Source of the DNA: an uncultured Bacteroidota bacterium
GTDB lineage: Bacteria > Bacteroidota > Bacteroidia > Chitinophagales > Chitinophagaceae
Direction: 5' to 3'
Assembly (NCBI GenBank): GCA_903882805.1
Contig: CAIRYK010000076.1
Location: forward strand, 1 to 44,947
DNA length: 44,947 nucleotides
Part shown: piece after piece, positions 16,447-26,600 of the stretch
Position numbering within the stretch: position 1 is the first letter of the stretch
Layout of the letters: every line of letters starts with the position of its first letter
Made by a program: the position numbers and the translations under genes
Notes under the pieces: model-generated
Told to the model about the DNA's origin: nothing
Database searches by the model: none
Seen by the model: only the letters and a program-made list of their open reading frames with translations

Positions 16447-16557
16447 ATTGAAGACTTATTGATTTTATAACTATACTTGAAGTAATACCCTTTGTCGCTT
16501 AGATCTCTTAGAACTTTCTCGACTCAATGTATGCTATCGCCTTAATGGCGATTTTTT
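16447..16557 (+). ncRNA. Candidate small RNA or attenuated leader (~110 nt)
   Basis: The stretch starts about 6 nt after an exact -7 box and ends in a hairpin ATCGCC-TTAAT-GGCGAT followed by five further T's. No frame inside is coding. It may be an independent sRNA or a leader with conditional read-through into the J-domain/KTSC gene 28 bp further on. It does not show the SRP RNA tetraloop region or tRNA features, and I do not recognise a known family. Confidence 0.4.
16536..16557 (+). terminator. Intrinsic terminator/attenuator upstream of the J-domain/KTSC gene
   Basis: A 6-bp stem (16536-16541 with 16547-16552), loop TTAAT, then TTTTT and G. It points towards the downstream gene, whose ATG is 28 nt away, so it is not the end of any annotated plus-strand gene. 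Confidence 0.65.
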
Positions 16558-16584
16558 GTTGCAATTTTTACAAACACAATATAT

Positions 16585-17034
16585 ATGAAGAAAATAATAG
16601 GCTACCGGAAATTACTGGGAGTAAATGAAAGCGCCGACCTACAGGAGCTTAAAACAGTGTACAGAAACCTGATGAAAAACTGGCACCCCGACAAATTTCA
16701 GGAAAGCGAGGAGCAAAAAGTAGACGCCGAAGCAAAGAGCAAACACATCATTGAAGCATATCACTTTTTGGTAAGCATTGCACCCGAAACTAAAGCTGCT
16801 AACCTTGCAGAATACACCGCTACTACCACTACTTCAGGTATTCAGGATTTTGAATATAAAGGAGAAACATTACAAATTAAGTTTCTGGACGGCACAAGTT
16901 ATGAGTATTTTGGCGTGCCAAAAGCTATTTACGTTAAACTTATCAATGCCACTACCCCCGGTCGTTTTGCTCGCAGACACATATACAATTCATTCCCCTA
17001 CCGCATGGCTGGCAAGGCAATGGAGATGGCCTAA
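16585..17034 (+). CDS. J-domain protein with C-terminal KTSC domain
   Basis: A 149-aa protein. Residues ~5-65 form a DnaJ J-domain: YRKLLGVNESADLQELKTVYRNLM, HPD at 34-36, then HIIEAYHFLVS. J-domains stimulate the ATPase of DnaK-type Hsp70. Residues ~88-145 form a KTSC domain (FEYKGETLQIKFLDGTSYEYFGVP, ATTPGRFARRHIYNSFPYRM), a small domain found alone or fused to varied proteins and of uncertain function, possibly nucleic-acid related. There is no glycine-rich region, zinc finger or substrate-binding CTD, so it is a specialised type C J protein. It is cytoplasmic, with no signal. It stands alone, with an unusual long leader and a strong downstream hairpin shared with the convergent gene. Confidence 0.88.
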   Translation: MKKIIGYRKLLGVNESADLQELKTVYRNLMKNWHPDKFQESEEQKVDAEAKSKHIIEAYHFLVSIAPETKAANLAEYTATTTTSGIQDFEYKGETLQIKFLDGTSYEYFGVPKAIYVKLINATTPGRFARRHIYNSFPYRMAGKAMEMA

Positions 17035-17051
17035 TATTTTTGCCAAAATAC

Positions 17052-17100
17052 AAAGAAGCGATTGTCACTACCCACCATGGCTCGTGACAATCGCTTCTTT
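17052..17100. terminator. Bidirectional terminator, 17-bp stem
   Basis: AAAGAAGCGATTGTCAC (17052-17068) pairs perfectly with 17084-17100, closing with a T-rich end on each strand. It lies between the convergent J-domain/KTSC and cytochrome-like genes. Confidence 0.9.
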
Positions 17101-17124
17101 CATTATTGTGTCTTAGGCAAACCG

Positions 17125-17826
17125 TTAGTTATTAAGCCCGCCGGCGGCTACCCACTTTTTTATCTGCGTTATTTTACAGTCCTCCAGCTTATCACCTCCA
17201 CTGGGCATAAAGCTAAACCCTGTTGTATGACTGATTGCACCTATCAAACGCCCATTTACTGCCGACTCGCGCACGGCTGAATAGTTTGTAAGGTCGCCGC
17301 CAGGTGCGCTCGCCGATGAATGACATCCGATACAATAATTTTGCATTATTGGCGCTACAGCTCCGCTATAAGTAAACAATGTGGTATCGCAACCAGACGA
17401 TGCACAATCCCCGCTATCAACTGCACCAGCCACAATCCAACGCTTTATTAAATCGAGCTGTGCTGTAGTCAATGGGTTACCATCTTTAGGCATAAACGAC
17501 TCACTACTTCTGCTTGCTATCGCTACCGTTTCCCATATTTTACTCGCTGCTGCATTTCCCGGCACTATTCCTTTACGCACAATGTTTGCATAGTTGTCAA
17601 GAATATATCCTTCTTCGTGCGACGCGGCATCATGACACCCACTTTTGGCGCAATTCGATTGAAATATGGGCAATATATCGCGCTCAAAACATATACCGGC
17701 CGCCGTAGTTCTGTTTGTATCTGGCAGTATATAGGGGTCATGAGTACACGAAGTAATAATCAATGCTGCTGATATTGCTATAGCTGCCGGCATAATCAGC
17801 GTCTTCACCTTACTTAAAATAAGCAT
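17125..17826 (-). CDS. Cytochrome c-like lipoprotein (PSCyt1/planctomycete-type domain)
   Basis: A 233-aa protein with a lipobox, ALIITSC (Cys27), so a membrane-anchored periplasmic protein. Two related halves follow. The first has FERDILPIFQSNCAKSGCHD, a CX4CH variant, and FMPKDGNPLTTAQLDLIKRWIVAGA. The second has GAVAPIMQNYCIGCHSS, a canonical CX2CH heme site, and FMPSGGDKLEDCKITQIKKWVAAGG. This duplicated layout matches the cytochrome c-like domains common in Bacteroidota and Planctomycetes. The distal Met ligand may be the Met of FMP in each half. An intervening CASSGCD lacks the histidine. Redox partners are unknown. An exact -7 box (TAACTTTG, 17863-17856) precedes it. Confidence 0.8.
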   Translation of the reverse strand: MLILSKVKTLIMPAAIAISAALIITSCTHDPYILPDTNRTTAAGICFERDILPIFQSNCAKSGCHDAASHEEGYILDNYANIVRKGIVPGNAAASKIWETVAIASRSSESFMPKDGNPLTTAQLDLIKRWIVAGAVDSGDCASSGCDTTLFTYSGAVAPIMQNYCIGCHSSASAPGGDLTNYSAVRESAVNGRLIGAISHTTGFSFMPSGGDKLEDCKITQIKKWVAAGGLNN

Positions 17827-17855
17827 ATTTAATTATTGATTGATAATTTCACTAT

Positions 17856-17863
17856 CAAAGTTA
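17856..17863 (-). promoter_or_regulatory. -7 box of the cytochrome-like lipoprotein gene
   Basis: TAACTTTG on the minus strand, an exact consensus match, 29 nt before the ATG at 17826. Confidence 0.5.
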
Positions 17864-18032
17864 GAAATATTCCTCGACCTCGGCCCCATCAATTTCAACT
17901 TTCTGAGTATTTTTAACTATTGGTATGGATCACTAAAGTTCCATATCCATAAAACTCGGTAAAATCAACTTCCGAAATAGAATTACTATCATCTATAATT
18001 CAGAACACTTAAATCCATAACTACAATTCCCC

Positions 18033-18040
18033 TACTTTTG
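18033..18040 (+). promoter_or_regulatory. -7 box of the carbonic anhydrase gene
   Basis: TACTTTTG, an exact consensus match, 15 nt before the ATG at 18056. Confidence 0.5.
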
Positions 18041-18055
18041 TGGAAATAACAAAAA

Positions 18056-18721
18056 ATGGTAGGTTACAAACAACTATTTGAAAATAACAAAAAATGGGTT
18101 GAAGAAAAAAAAGCCAAGGATGCATCCTTTTTTGAAAAACTAGCCCGCGATCAACAACCAGGATTCCTTTATATTGGCTGCTCAGACAGTAGAGTACCGG
18201 CAAACGAAATCATGGGACTTGAGCCTGGCGATGTATTCGTGCACCGTAATGTAGCCAATCTGGTCAACAATTCAGACCTCAATGTAATGTCTGTAATTAA
18301 CTATGCCGTAAAACACTTGCAGGTCAAACATATTATTATATGCGGCCATTACAATTGCGGAGGTGTAAAAGCAGCTATGACGCCAAAGGATATGGGCATT
18401 CTTAATCCATGGTTGAGGAATATTAGAGATGTTTATCGCCTGCATGCTTCAGAACTGGATACGATTACCAACGAGCACGATCGGTACAACCGCCTGGTAG
18501 AACTAAATGTAATAGAGCAGGCTACCAATGTTATAAAAACAGCCGTAGTACAACAATGTTATCAGAAAACCGGCTACCCAATTGTGCATGGTTGGGTATT
18601 CGATTTACACACAGGTATTTTAAACGACCTTGACATAAAATTCGAGACGATACTACACCAAATACAAAAAATATACAACCTAACTGGCTTCGACTCCACA
18701 TTTAATGAATATGGAGAATAG
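18056..18721 (+). CDS. can: Beta-class carbonic anhydrase
   Basis: A 221-aa cytoplasmic zinc enzyme interconverting CO2 and bicarbonate. The zinc ligands are visible: Cys42 in CSDSR (with the Asp44-Arg46 dyad), and His98 and Cys101 in CGHYNCGG. The substrate-pocket blocks GDVFVHRNVANLV and the C-terminal GWVFDLHTGIL are complete. The length matches E. coli Can. The closed or open state cannot be read from sequence. It has its own -7 box and a very strong terminator shared with the convergent rpoC. Confidence 0.95.
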   Translation: MVGYKQLFENNKKWVEEKKAKDASFFEKLARDQQPGFLYIGCSDSRVPANEIMGLEPGDVFVHRNVANLVNNSDLNVMSVINYAVKHLQVKHIIICGHYNCGGVKAAMTPKDMGILNPWLRNIRDVYRLHASELDTITNEHDRYNRLVELNVIEQATNVIKTAVVQQCYQKTGYPIVHGWVFDLHTGILNDLDIKFETILHQIQKIYNLTGFDSTFNEYGE

Positions 18722-18789
18722 ACAACCTTTACTATAATCGTCATTCCAGTAACAGGCTTTGCTTTAACAAGATTTTCAACATTATATAG

Positions 18790-18843
18790 CGTTATAAAAG
18801 CAGAACAGGTCGCCAAATGGCGACCTGTTCTGCTTTTATAACG
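18790..18843. terminator. Bidirectional terminator, 25-bp stem
   Basis: 18790-18814 pairs perfectly with 18819-18843 around an AAAT loop, with AT-rich ends on both strands. It lies between the convergent carbonic anhydrase and rpoC stops and should terminate both. Confidence 0.93.
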
Positions 18844-18863
18844 TATAGCCTAAGCTATGTTTA

Positions 18864-21800
18864 CTATTCTTCTTCGTCAAACTGAAGCACATCTCTGTTA
18901 GCCATCAGCAATTCGAATTCTTCTTTCGAACCAACTACCAGGTTATCGAATTCGCGCATACCTGTACCCGCTGGTATGAGGTTACCGGTAATAACGTTTT
19001 CTTTAAGACCCAACAGATAATCTGACTTACCGTTGATAGCAGCCTGAGACAATACCTTAGTTGTTTCCTGGAACGACGCAGCTGAAATCCAGCTCTGTGT
19101 ACCCAAAGAAGCCTTAGTGATACCCAACAACATAGGTGAAGATGTAGCTGGATTTGCATCGCGGTACTCTACCAGTTTCTTGTCGGCGCGACGTAGTCCG
19201 CTGTTTTCTTCGCGAATTTCGCGGATAGTAACAATCTGTCCTGGATGCATCTTGTCTGAAGCTCCGGCATCTGTAACAACTTTCTTGTCATAGATCCAGT
19301 CGTTTTCGTCCATAAACTCAAACTTATCCACTGTATCTTCTTCAAGGAATTTAGTATCTCCCGGATCAACAATATTTACTTTACGCATCATCTGCCTTAC
19401 GATCACCTCAACGTGTTTGTCGTTGATTTTCACACCCTGCAAACGATAAACTTCCTGAATTTCATTTACCAGATACTCTTGTACTGCAAATGGTCCCTTG
19501 ATAGACAAAATGTCGCTTGGCGTTGTAGCGCCATCGCTCAGCGATGTACCAGCCTTCACGAAGTCGCCATCTTGCACCATGATGTGGCGTGTAAGTGGAA
19601 CGAGGTATTTCTTAACCATTCCCTCGCGGCTTTCCACTATAATCTCGCGGTTACCACGCTTCACATTACCAAATCCTACAACACCATCTATCTCGGCTAC
19701 CACTGCAGGGTTGCTTGGGTTACGCGCTTCAAAAAGCTCGGTAACTCGTGGCAGACCACCCGTGATATCTCGGCTACGACCCATCACACGTGGAATCTTC
19801 ACCAGTACCTGACCATTGTATACTTCGTCGTCTATGTTCACCACAATGTGCGAACCTACCGGCAAGTTGTATCCTTTAGATTCCTTTCCATCTACAAAGA
19901 TGGATGGTATCTTAGTTTTATCTTTTGTTTCGATAACCACTTTCTCGCGGTGACCTGTTTGTTCGTCAGCCTCTTCACGATAAGTGATACCCTCAATAAC
20001 GCTGTCGAAACGAACTTTACCGCTAATCTCAGATATGATAACTGCGTTGAACGGATCCCAGGTACATATAACGTCGCCCTTAGCTACTTTTTTACCATTT
20101 GCTACTTTCAGCACAGAGCCGTAAGGTATGTTGTTGGTAATCAGCAAGCGGTCGTTGGTTACGTCTACTATACGCACCTCACCGGTACGGCCTATTACCA
20201 CTATCTGATCATCGCCTTCTGCGTCTTTGTACTTTGTAGTACGCAAACCATCGAACTGGATTGTACCATCGAACCTGGCCACCAATTGCGACTCAATAGC
20301 CGAAGAACCCGCAACACCACCCACGTGGAACGTACGCAGTGTAAGCTGTGTACCCGGCTCACCGATAGACTGTGCAGCAATAATACCAACTGCATCGCCT
20401 TTCTGTGCCATATAACCCGTTGCCAGGTTTTTACCGTAGCATTTTGCGCACACGCCTCTGCGGCTTTCGCATGTTAATACAGAGCGAATTTCTACTGTAT
20501 CTATCGGACTTTCGTCTATGCGTTTTGCTATATCTTCCGTTATTTCTTCACCGGCATTAGCAATCAGCTCATCATTTAGCGGATCGTAAATATTGTGAAG
20601 CGAAGTACGACCCAAAATACGATCGTAAAGTGGTTCTACTATTTCTTCATTGTCTTTCAATGCAGATGTTGCAATACCGCGCAGGGTGCCGCAATCTTCA
20701 CCATTAATTACTACATCCTGAGCTACATCCACCAAACGACGCGTCAGATAACCTGCATCCGCCGTTTTAAGCGCCGTATCCGCCAGACCCTTACGGGCGC
20801 CGTGCGTAGAGATAAAGTACTCCAATACGCTCAATCCTACTTTAAAGTTAGAAAGGATCGGGTTTTCAATAATTTCAGAACCTGATGAACCGCTACGACG
20901 AGGTTTAGCCATCAGCCCTCTAAGACCTGCAAGCTGTTTAACCTGCTGTTTAGATCCACGAGCGCCTGAATCAAGCATCATATATACTGAGTTGAAGCCT
21001 TGTTTGTCGGCCGCCATCTCACGAATCAACGTTTCTGTCACACGTGTATCTACACGGCTCCATACGTCAATAACCTGGTTATAACGCTCATTGTTTGTAA
21101 TAAGCCCCATGTTGTAGTTGTCCCAAATCTCATCAACATCAACCTGAGCATTCTTCACCAATTGTTCTTTTACATCAGGAACAGTAAGATCCTTAATGTT
21201 AAACGACAAACCACCTCTGAAGGCTGTACGGAATCCTAATGTTTTGATATCATCAAGGAATTGTACTGTCTTAGGTATGTTAGTGTTCTTCAGTATTTGT
21301 CCAATGATTTCACGCAGTGATTTTTTAGTAAGCAATGCATTTACGAAACCATTTTCCTTAGGCACAAACTGATTGAACATTACACGTCCAACGGTAGTAT
21401 CTATCAATTGTGTTTTCAGAGATCCGTCGTTTTCACGTACAGTTGCTCTTACTTTTATCCAGGCATGCAAATCTGCACGGCCTTCGTTGTGCGCTATGAT
21501 AACTTCCTCGGTGCTGTAATAGGCTTTATTTTCGCCCTTTACTTTTTCCGTTTCAGTCGATTTTTTACCCTTAGAAATATAATACAGACCAAGTACCATG
21601 TCCTGAGATGGAAGAGTGATTGGCGTACCGTTCTGTGGGTTAAGAATGTTGTGCGATGCCAGCATAAGCATTTGCGCCTCAATAATAGCGGCGTTGCTCA
21701 GCGGTACGTGCACGGCCATCTGGTCACCGTCAAAGTCGGCGTTGAACGCAGAACATACCAGCGGATGCAGCTGTATTGCTTTACCTTCAATCAGTTTTGG

Positions 21801-23186
21801 CTGGAAGGCCTGTATTGACAAACGGTGTAGCGTTGGGGCGCGGTTAAGCATGATAGGATGACCTTTCAGTACATTCTCCAAAATGTCCCAAACTACCGCT
21901 TCCTTGCGCTCTACCAGTTTTTTAGCGCTCTTCACCGTTTTCACAATACCTCTCTCTATGAGCTTGCGAATGATAAACGGTTTGAACAATTCGGCCGCCA
22001 TATCCTTTGGCAAACCGCACTCATGCAGTTTCATTTCCGGTCCAACCACGATAACCGAACGACCAGAGTAGTCGACACGTTTACCCAACAGGTTCTGACG
22101 GAAACGACCTTGTTTACCTTTCAGTACATCTGAAAGTGATTTCAGCGCACGACCGCCCTCTGCTTTTACGGCATTTGACTTACGGCTATTATCGAACAGA
22201 GAATCTACCGCTTCCTGCAGCATACGTTTTTCATTACGCAAGATCACTTCAGGAGCCTTGATTTCTATCAGTCTTTTCAGACGGTTGTTACGGATGATTA
22301 CCCTGCGGTACAGATCGTTAAGATCTGATGACGCAAAGCGGCCGCCATCCAATGGAACCAACGGACGCAGTTCCGGTGGAATAACCGGAATGTACTGCAT
22401 TACCATCCACTCCAAACGGTTTTCAATACGAGTATTGGCATCGCGGAATGCTTCTACAACGCTAAGACGCTTCAATGCCTCTTGCTTACGCTGTTGTGAA
22501 GTTTCGTTGGCCGCTGCATTACGCAAATCGTACGATAACTTATCCAAATCGATACGCGCCAGCAGCATTTGTACTGCTTCAGCGCCCATTTTGGCTATGA
22601 ATTTATTAGGGTCTTCATCAGGAAGATACTGATTCTCCTTTGGCAGGTTGTCAATAATTTCCAGATATTCATCTTCGGTAAGCAACTGCTGACTCGTCTC
22701 TTCCGAATCTTTAAGATTCAGCTTTGTACGGATCATATCATCTGCTTCGCCCGGACTTACTACTACATAACGCTCGTAGTAAACGATGCTCTCCATTTTC
22801 TTTGAGCTTACACCCAGCAAATAACCTATTTTGTTTGGCAGGCTCTTGAAATACCAGATGTGAACTATAGGCACCACCAGTTTGATGTGACCTAAACGCT
22901 CTCTGCGTACTTTCTTTTCAGTTACTTCAACACCGCAGCGGTCGCACACGATACCCTTGTAACGGATACGCTTGTACTTACCGCAATAACATTCGTAATC
23001 CTTTACCGGACCGAATATTTTTTCGCAAAACAAACCATCGCGTTCCGGCTTGTAAGTACGGTAATTGATGGTTTCAGGCTTTAGCACTTCTCCATAAGAA
23101 CGATCAAGAATAACATCGGGCGATGCCAGACTGATGGTGATCTTACCAAATCCCGCCCGCGGACGGTTGTCTTTCTTTATTGCCAT
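18864..23186 (-). CDS. rpoC: DNA-directed RNA polymerase subunit beta'
   Basis: The 1440-aa clamp and active-site subunit. The N-terminal zinc site has Cys66, Cys68, Cys81 and Cys84 (CYCG...CDRC). The catalytic Mg motif [16 protein letters not shown] is near residue 482. The bridge-helix/trigger region includes [19 protein letters not shown] and [16 protein letters not shown]. The second zinc site is [13 protein letters not shown]. The Asp-Glu-rich end DVLQFDEEE closes the protein. The frame extends 39 codons upstream to an ATG at 23303. I choose the ATG at 23186 because [23 protein letters not shown] aligns with the family start. A 464-bp gap separates it from rpoB, longer than usual for an rpoBC operon, and holds its own candidate promoter. 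Confidence 0.97.
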   Translation of the reverse strand: MAIKKDNRPRAGFGKITISLASPDVILDRSYGEVLKPETINYRTYKPERDGLFCEKIFGPVKDYECYCGKYKRIRYKGIVCDRCGVEVTEKKVRRERLGHIKLVVPIVHIWYFKSLPNKIGYLLGVSSKKMESIVYYERYVVVSPGEADDMIRTKLNLKDSEETSQQLLTEDEYLEIIDNLPKENQYLPDEDPNKFIAKMGAEAVQMLLARIDLDKLSYDLRNAAANETSQQRKQEALKRLSVVEAFRDANTRIENRLEWMVMQYIPVIPPELRPLVPLDGGRFASSDLNDLYRRVIIRNNRLKRLIEIKAPEVILRNEKRMLQEAVDSLFDNSRKSNAVKAEGGRALKSLSDVLKGKQGRFRQNLLGKRVDYSGRSVIVVGPEMKLHECGLPKDMAAELFKPFIIRKLIERGIVKTVKSAKKLVERKEAVVWDILENVLKGHPIMLNRAPTLHRLSIQAFQPKLIEGKAIQLHPLVCSAFNADFDGDQMAVHVPLSNAAIIEAQMLMLASHNILNPQNGTPITLPSQDMVLGLYYISKGKKSTETEKVKGENKAYYSTEEVIIAHNEGRADLHAWIKVRATVRENDGSLKTQLIDTTVGRVMFNQFVPKENGFVNALLTKKSLREIIGQILKNTNIPKTVQFLDDIKTLGFRTAFRGGLSFNIKDLTVPDVKEQLVKNAQVDVDEIWDNYNMGLITNNERYNQVIDVWSRVDTRVTETLIREMAADKQGFNSVYMMLDSGARGSKQQVKQLAGLRGLMAKPRRSGSSGSEIIENPILSNFKVGLSVLEYFISTHGARKGLADTALKTADAGYLTRRLVDVAQDVVINGEDCGTLRGIATSALKDNEEIVEPLYDRILGRTSLHNIYDPLNDELIANAGEEITEDIAKRIDESPIDTVEIRSVLTCESRRGVCAKCYGKNLATGYMAQKGDAVGIIAAQSIGEPGTQLTLRTFHVGGVAGSSAIESQLVARFDGTIQFDGLRTTKYKDAEGDDQIVVIGRTGEVRIVDVTNDRLLITNNIPYGSVLKVANGKKVAKGDVICTWDPFNAVIISEISGKVRFDSVIEGITYREEADEQTGHREKVVIETKDKTKIPSIFVDGKESKGYNLPVGSHIVVNIDDEVYNGQVLVKIPRVMGRSRDITGGLPRVTELFEARNPSNPAVVAEIDGVVGFGNVKRGNREIIVESREGMVKKYLVPLTRHIMVQDGDFVKAGTSLSDGATTPSDILSIKGPFAVQEYLVNEIQEVYRLQGVKINDKHVEVIVRQMMRKVNIVDPGDTKFLEEDTVDKFEFMDENDWIYDKKVVTDAGASDKMHPGQIVTIREIREENSGLRRADKKLVEYRDANPATSSPMLLGITKASLGTQSWISAASFQETTKVLSQAAINGKSDYLLGLKENVITGNLIPAGTGMREFDNLVVGSKEEFELLMANRDVLQFDEEE

Positions 23187-23487
23187 GTTGTTAAGTAATT
23201 TGTCGTTAGTAGATAGTAGAAAGTCGCGAATAATTCTTTTAGAATTGGTATTTGTAGCTTCAAAACAACCCTTTGTATACTCAGATACTGTTGCTTTTAT
23301 CAACTGAATTGTTTCTGTTTAAGCCACTCAATTCTGCAATCCTTACCCCATAACTATCTTCATATATATACTCCAATTGTTTACTAATAATTTATTTTCA
23401 CATTCGTAGAATAACCCAATACCATTGTAAAGTTTTTTGATAAAAGATATTGTTTTTACACACTATTTCTTATTCTTTCCGTTGGTA

Positions 23488-23495
23488 CAAAAGTA
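23488..23495 (-). promoter_or_regulatory. Candidate -7 box for rpoC
   Basis: TACTTTTG on the minus strand, an exact consensus match, preceded by a TTG at short spacing (15 nt). It would give rpoC a separate transcript with a leader of nearly 300 nt. Confidence 0.4.
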
Positions 23496-23585
23496 GCAAC
23501 CTAGCAGGCGCAACCTAGATTTTCCTAATATTTACATTTGTTTCAAGCGCATCTTTCACCTGTTGCAAATAGTTGTTATTTATAA

Positions 23586-23623
23586 AGTAGATAGTCGTTC
23601 GTTGGTACTCCCGACTATCTACT
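23586..23623 (-). terminator. Hairpin downstream of rpoB
   Basis: A 12-bp perfect stem: AGTAGATAGTCG (23586-23597) with its complement at 23612-23623, and a 14-nt loop. It is 28 bp past the rpoB stop. The following minus-strand sequence is only moderately T-rich, so it may be a partial terminator or processing site. Confidence 0.55.
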
Positions 23624-23650
23624 AATAACTATTTACTATGAATAATAATA

Positions 23651-26600
23651 CTACTCAAACTTCAACTCCAAGCCAAGACCTCTCAACTCGTTCACCAATA
23701 CGTTGAACGATTCAGGAATACCTGCCTTAGGTATGTTATCACCCTTCACAATTGCTTCGTAAGTCTTAGCGCGACCAACAATATCATCTGATTTAAGCGT
23801 CAGCAACTCCTGAAGTATATTAGATGCTCCATAAGCCTCCAATGCCCAAACCTCCATCTCACCAAAACGCTGACCACCGAACTGAGCTTTACCGCCCAAT
23901 GGCTGCTGCGTAATAAGACTGTATGGACCGATAGAACGCGCGTGCATTTTATCGTCTACCATGTGATGCAGCTTGATGATGTAGATGATACCTACCGTAG
24001 CTTTCTGGTGGAAACGCTCTCCTGTTTCGCCATCATACAGGTAAGTATGTCCGAAATCGGGCAACCCAGCCTTGATAATCAGGTTTTCAATTTCCTCTAC
24101 GCTTGCACCATCAAAGATCGGTGTTGCATAACGCTCGCCGAGCTTCTCACCTGCCCAACCCAGAATTGTTTCATATATCTGTCCAAGGTTCATACGCGAT
24201 GGTACGCCCAGCGGATTCAGCACCACATCTACAGGTGTGCCGTCTTCCAGGAATGGCATATCTTCTTCACGCACTATCTTGGCAACAATACCTTTGTTAC
24301 CGTGGCGACCCGCCATTTTATCACCCACTTTCAGTTTACGCTTGCTTGCAAGGTAAACTTTAGCCAGCTTCAACACACCTGCAGGCAACTCATCACCTAT
24401 GCTCAAGTTGAACTTTTCGCGCTTGTAGCGACCCAGTTCTTCGTTGAACTTGATATTAAAGTTGTGCAACAGCTGATTGATCAGGTCATCGGTTTCTTTA
24501 TCGCCTGTCCATCCCAATGGATTAACATTCTGATAATCGATAGATCCTAATGTCTTAGAGTTGAACTTACCGCCCTTGGTCAGTACAGTTTCACCAAAGT
24601 TGTTGGTGATACCTGCAGATGCTTTATCGCGCAGCAAGATGAGCAACTTCTCGAACAGGAAGTTTTTAAGGTCTTCCAGGTTCTTATCGTGTACTTTTTC
24701 TATTTTCTCTAAAGCTGTCTTTTCACGAACTTTTGAGTTTTTATCTTTCTTAGCGCGTTGGAACAACTGCTTAGAGATAACAATACCTTCAGTGCCGCTT
24801 GGCGCTTTCAGCGATGCATCTTTAGCGTCGCCGGCTTTATCGCCAAAGATCGCGCGGAGCAGTTTCTCTTCAGGAGTAGGATCTGTTTCACCTTTAGGCG
24901 TTATTTTACCTATCAGTATATCGCCTTCGCCCACATGTGCGCCAATTCGAATGATACCATTCTCATCAAGGTCCTTAGTTGCTTCTTCCGATACGTTCGG
25001 GATATCTGCAGTAAGTTCTTCTTCACCAAGTTTAGTATCGCGCACTTCCAGTTCATACTCATCGATGTGTACCGATGTGAACCAGTCTTCACGCACTACT
25101 TTCTCGTTTATTACTATCGCATCCTCGAAGTTGTAGCCTTTCCATGGCATGAACGCCACTTTCAGGTTACGACCCAACGCCAGCTCGCCATCTTGCGTAG
25201 CGTAGCCCTCTGTCAGGAAGTCGCCCAATTTCACCTTCTGACCTTTACGCACACATGGGCGCAGTGTCATACTTGTGCTTTGGTTGGTTTTCTTGTACTT
25301 GGTTAGCGTATATATTTTCAGGTCGTCTTCAAAAGAAACCAGACGTTCTTTGTCGCCGCGGTCGTAGCGCACATGTATATGGTCTGCATCTACATATTCT
25401 ACTACGCCATTACCTTCTGCATGTATCTGAATACGCGCATCGCGGGCTGCTTTACCTTCCAGTCCTGTACCTACTATCGGCACCTGAGGCAGAATAAGCG
25501 GTACAGCCTGACGTTGCATGTTCGATCCCATCAGTGCACGGTTGGCATCATCATGCTCCAGGAAGGGGATCAATGAAGCGCTCAATCCAACGATCTGGTT
25601 GGGAGCTACGTCCATGTATTCTACTTCGTTTGGCTCAAGAATCGGGAAGTCGCCGGTCTGACGTGATTTAATTTTATCTTCAAGGAAGTTGCCTTTGTCG
25701 TCCATTGGCACGTTTGCCTGGGCGATTTTTGCCAAATCTTCTTCTTCAGCGCTTAGGAAACGGAAGTTCTTAAGATCTACCCTACCATCTTTTACTTTGT
25801 GGTATGGCGTTTCTATAAAGCCCATGTCATTGATCTGAGCATGCACGCAAAGCGTAGATATCAGACCGATGTTCGGACCTTCCGGCGTTTCGATAGTACA
25901 CAAACGGCCATAATGGCTATAGTGTACGTCGCGCACCTCAAAGCCAGCGCGCTCTCTGCTCAAACCGCCCGGACCGAGGGCAGAAATACGACGTTTGTGC
26001 GTAATTTCCGAGAGTGGGTTGGTCTGATCCAGGAACTGCGACAACTGCGAAGTACCAAAGAACGAATTAATAACAGAAGAAAGGGTACGTGCATTGATCA
26101 GGTCGATAGGCGTAAACACCTCATTATCACGAACGTTCATACGCTCGCGGATAGTACGCGCCATACGAGCCAAACCAACGCCAAACTGCGCAAACAATTG
26201 TTCGCCTACAGTACGTACGCGTCTGTTGCTCAGGTGATCGATATCGTCTATTTCCGCCTTACCGTTGGTCAAACGTACCAGATACTTGATGATGGAAATG
26301 ATATCTTCCTTGCTCAACACCTTGGTAACAAGATTGATATCCAATCCCAGTTTACGATTGATTTTGTAACGGCCCACCTCGCCCAGATCGTAACGCTTAT
26401 CGCTGAAAAACAGTTTTTCAATGATACCGCGCGCTGTTTCATCATCCGGCGCATCGCTACCGCGCAATTGGCGGTAGATGTGCTGAACGGCTTCCAGCTC
26501 CGAGTTTGATGTATCTTTATTTAATGTATTATATATAATTGAGAAATCTCCACTAACTTCTTCTTTCTGCAAAAACAGGGTTTTGATGCCCATTTCCTGT

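Larger units (their letters stand above)
16270..16584. other. Divergent intergenic region with promoter and hairpin leader
   Basis: 315 bases between the split kinase (leftward) and the J-domain/KTSC gene (rightward). The right half holds an exact -7 box (16434-16441) and an intrinsic-terminator-like hairpin (16536-16557), listed separately. The left half is AT-rich with no coding frame. Confidence 0.6.
23187..23650. other. Long rpoB-rpoC spacer
   Basis: 464 bases, AT-rich. It contains the rpoB-distal hairpin (23586-23623) and an exact -7 box for rpoC (23495-23488). The hairpin's arm sequence AGTAGATAGT recurs at about 23209-23218, just before the rpoC start. No independent gene is visible; the only open frame is the in-frame upstream extension of rpoC. 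Confidence 0.7.

Noticed and set aside
16447..16557. SRP RNA or 6S RNA
   Set aside because: No GGAA-tetraloop SRP core and no long central-bubble helix could be recognised; left as an unassigned candidate RNA.
19413..20477. 354-aa plus-strand frame inside rpoC
   Set aside because: Antisense to conserved rpoC sequence; no recognisable protein.
23187..23303. 39-residue N-terminal extension of RpoC
   Set aside because: The family starts at MAIKKDNRP; the extension is encoded by spacer sequence containing the AGTAGATAGT repeat.
25799..26509. 236-aa plus-strand frame inside rpoB
   Set aside because: Antisense to the rpoB rifampicin region; not a gene.
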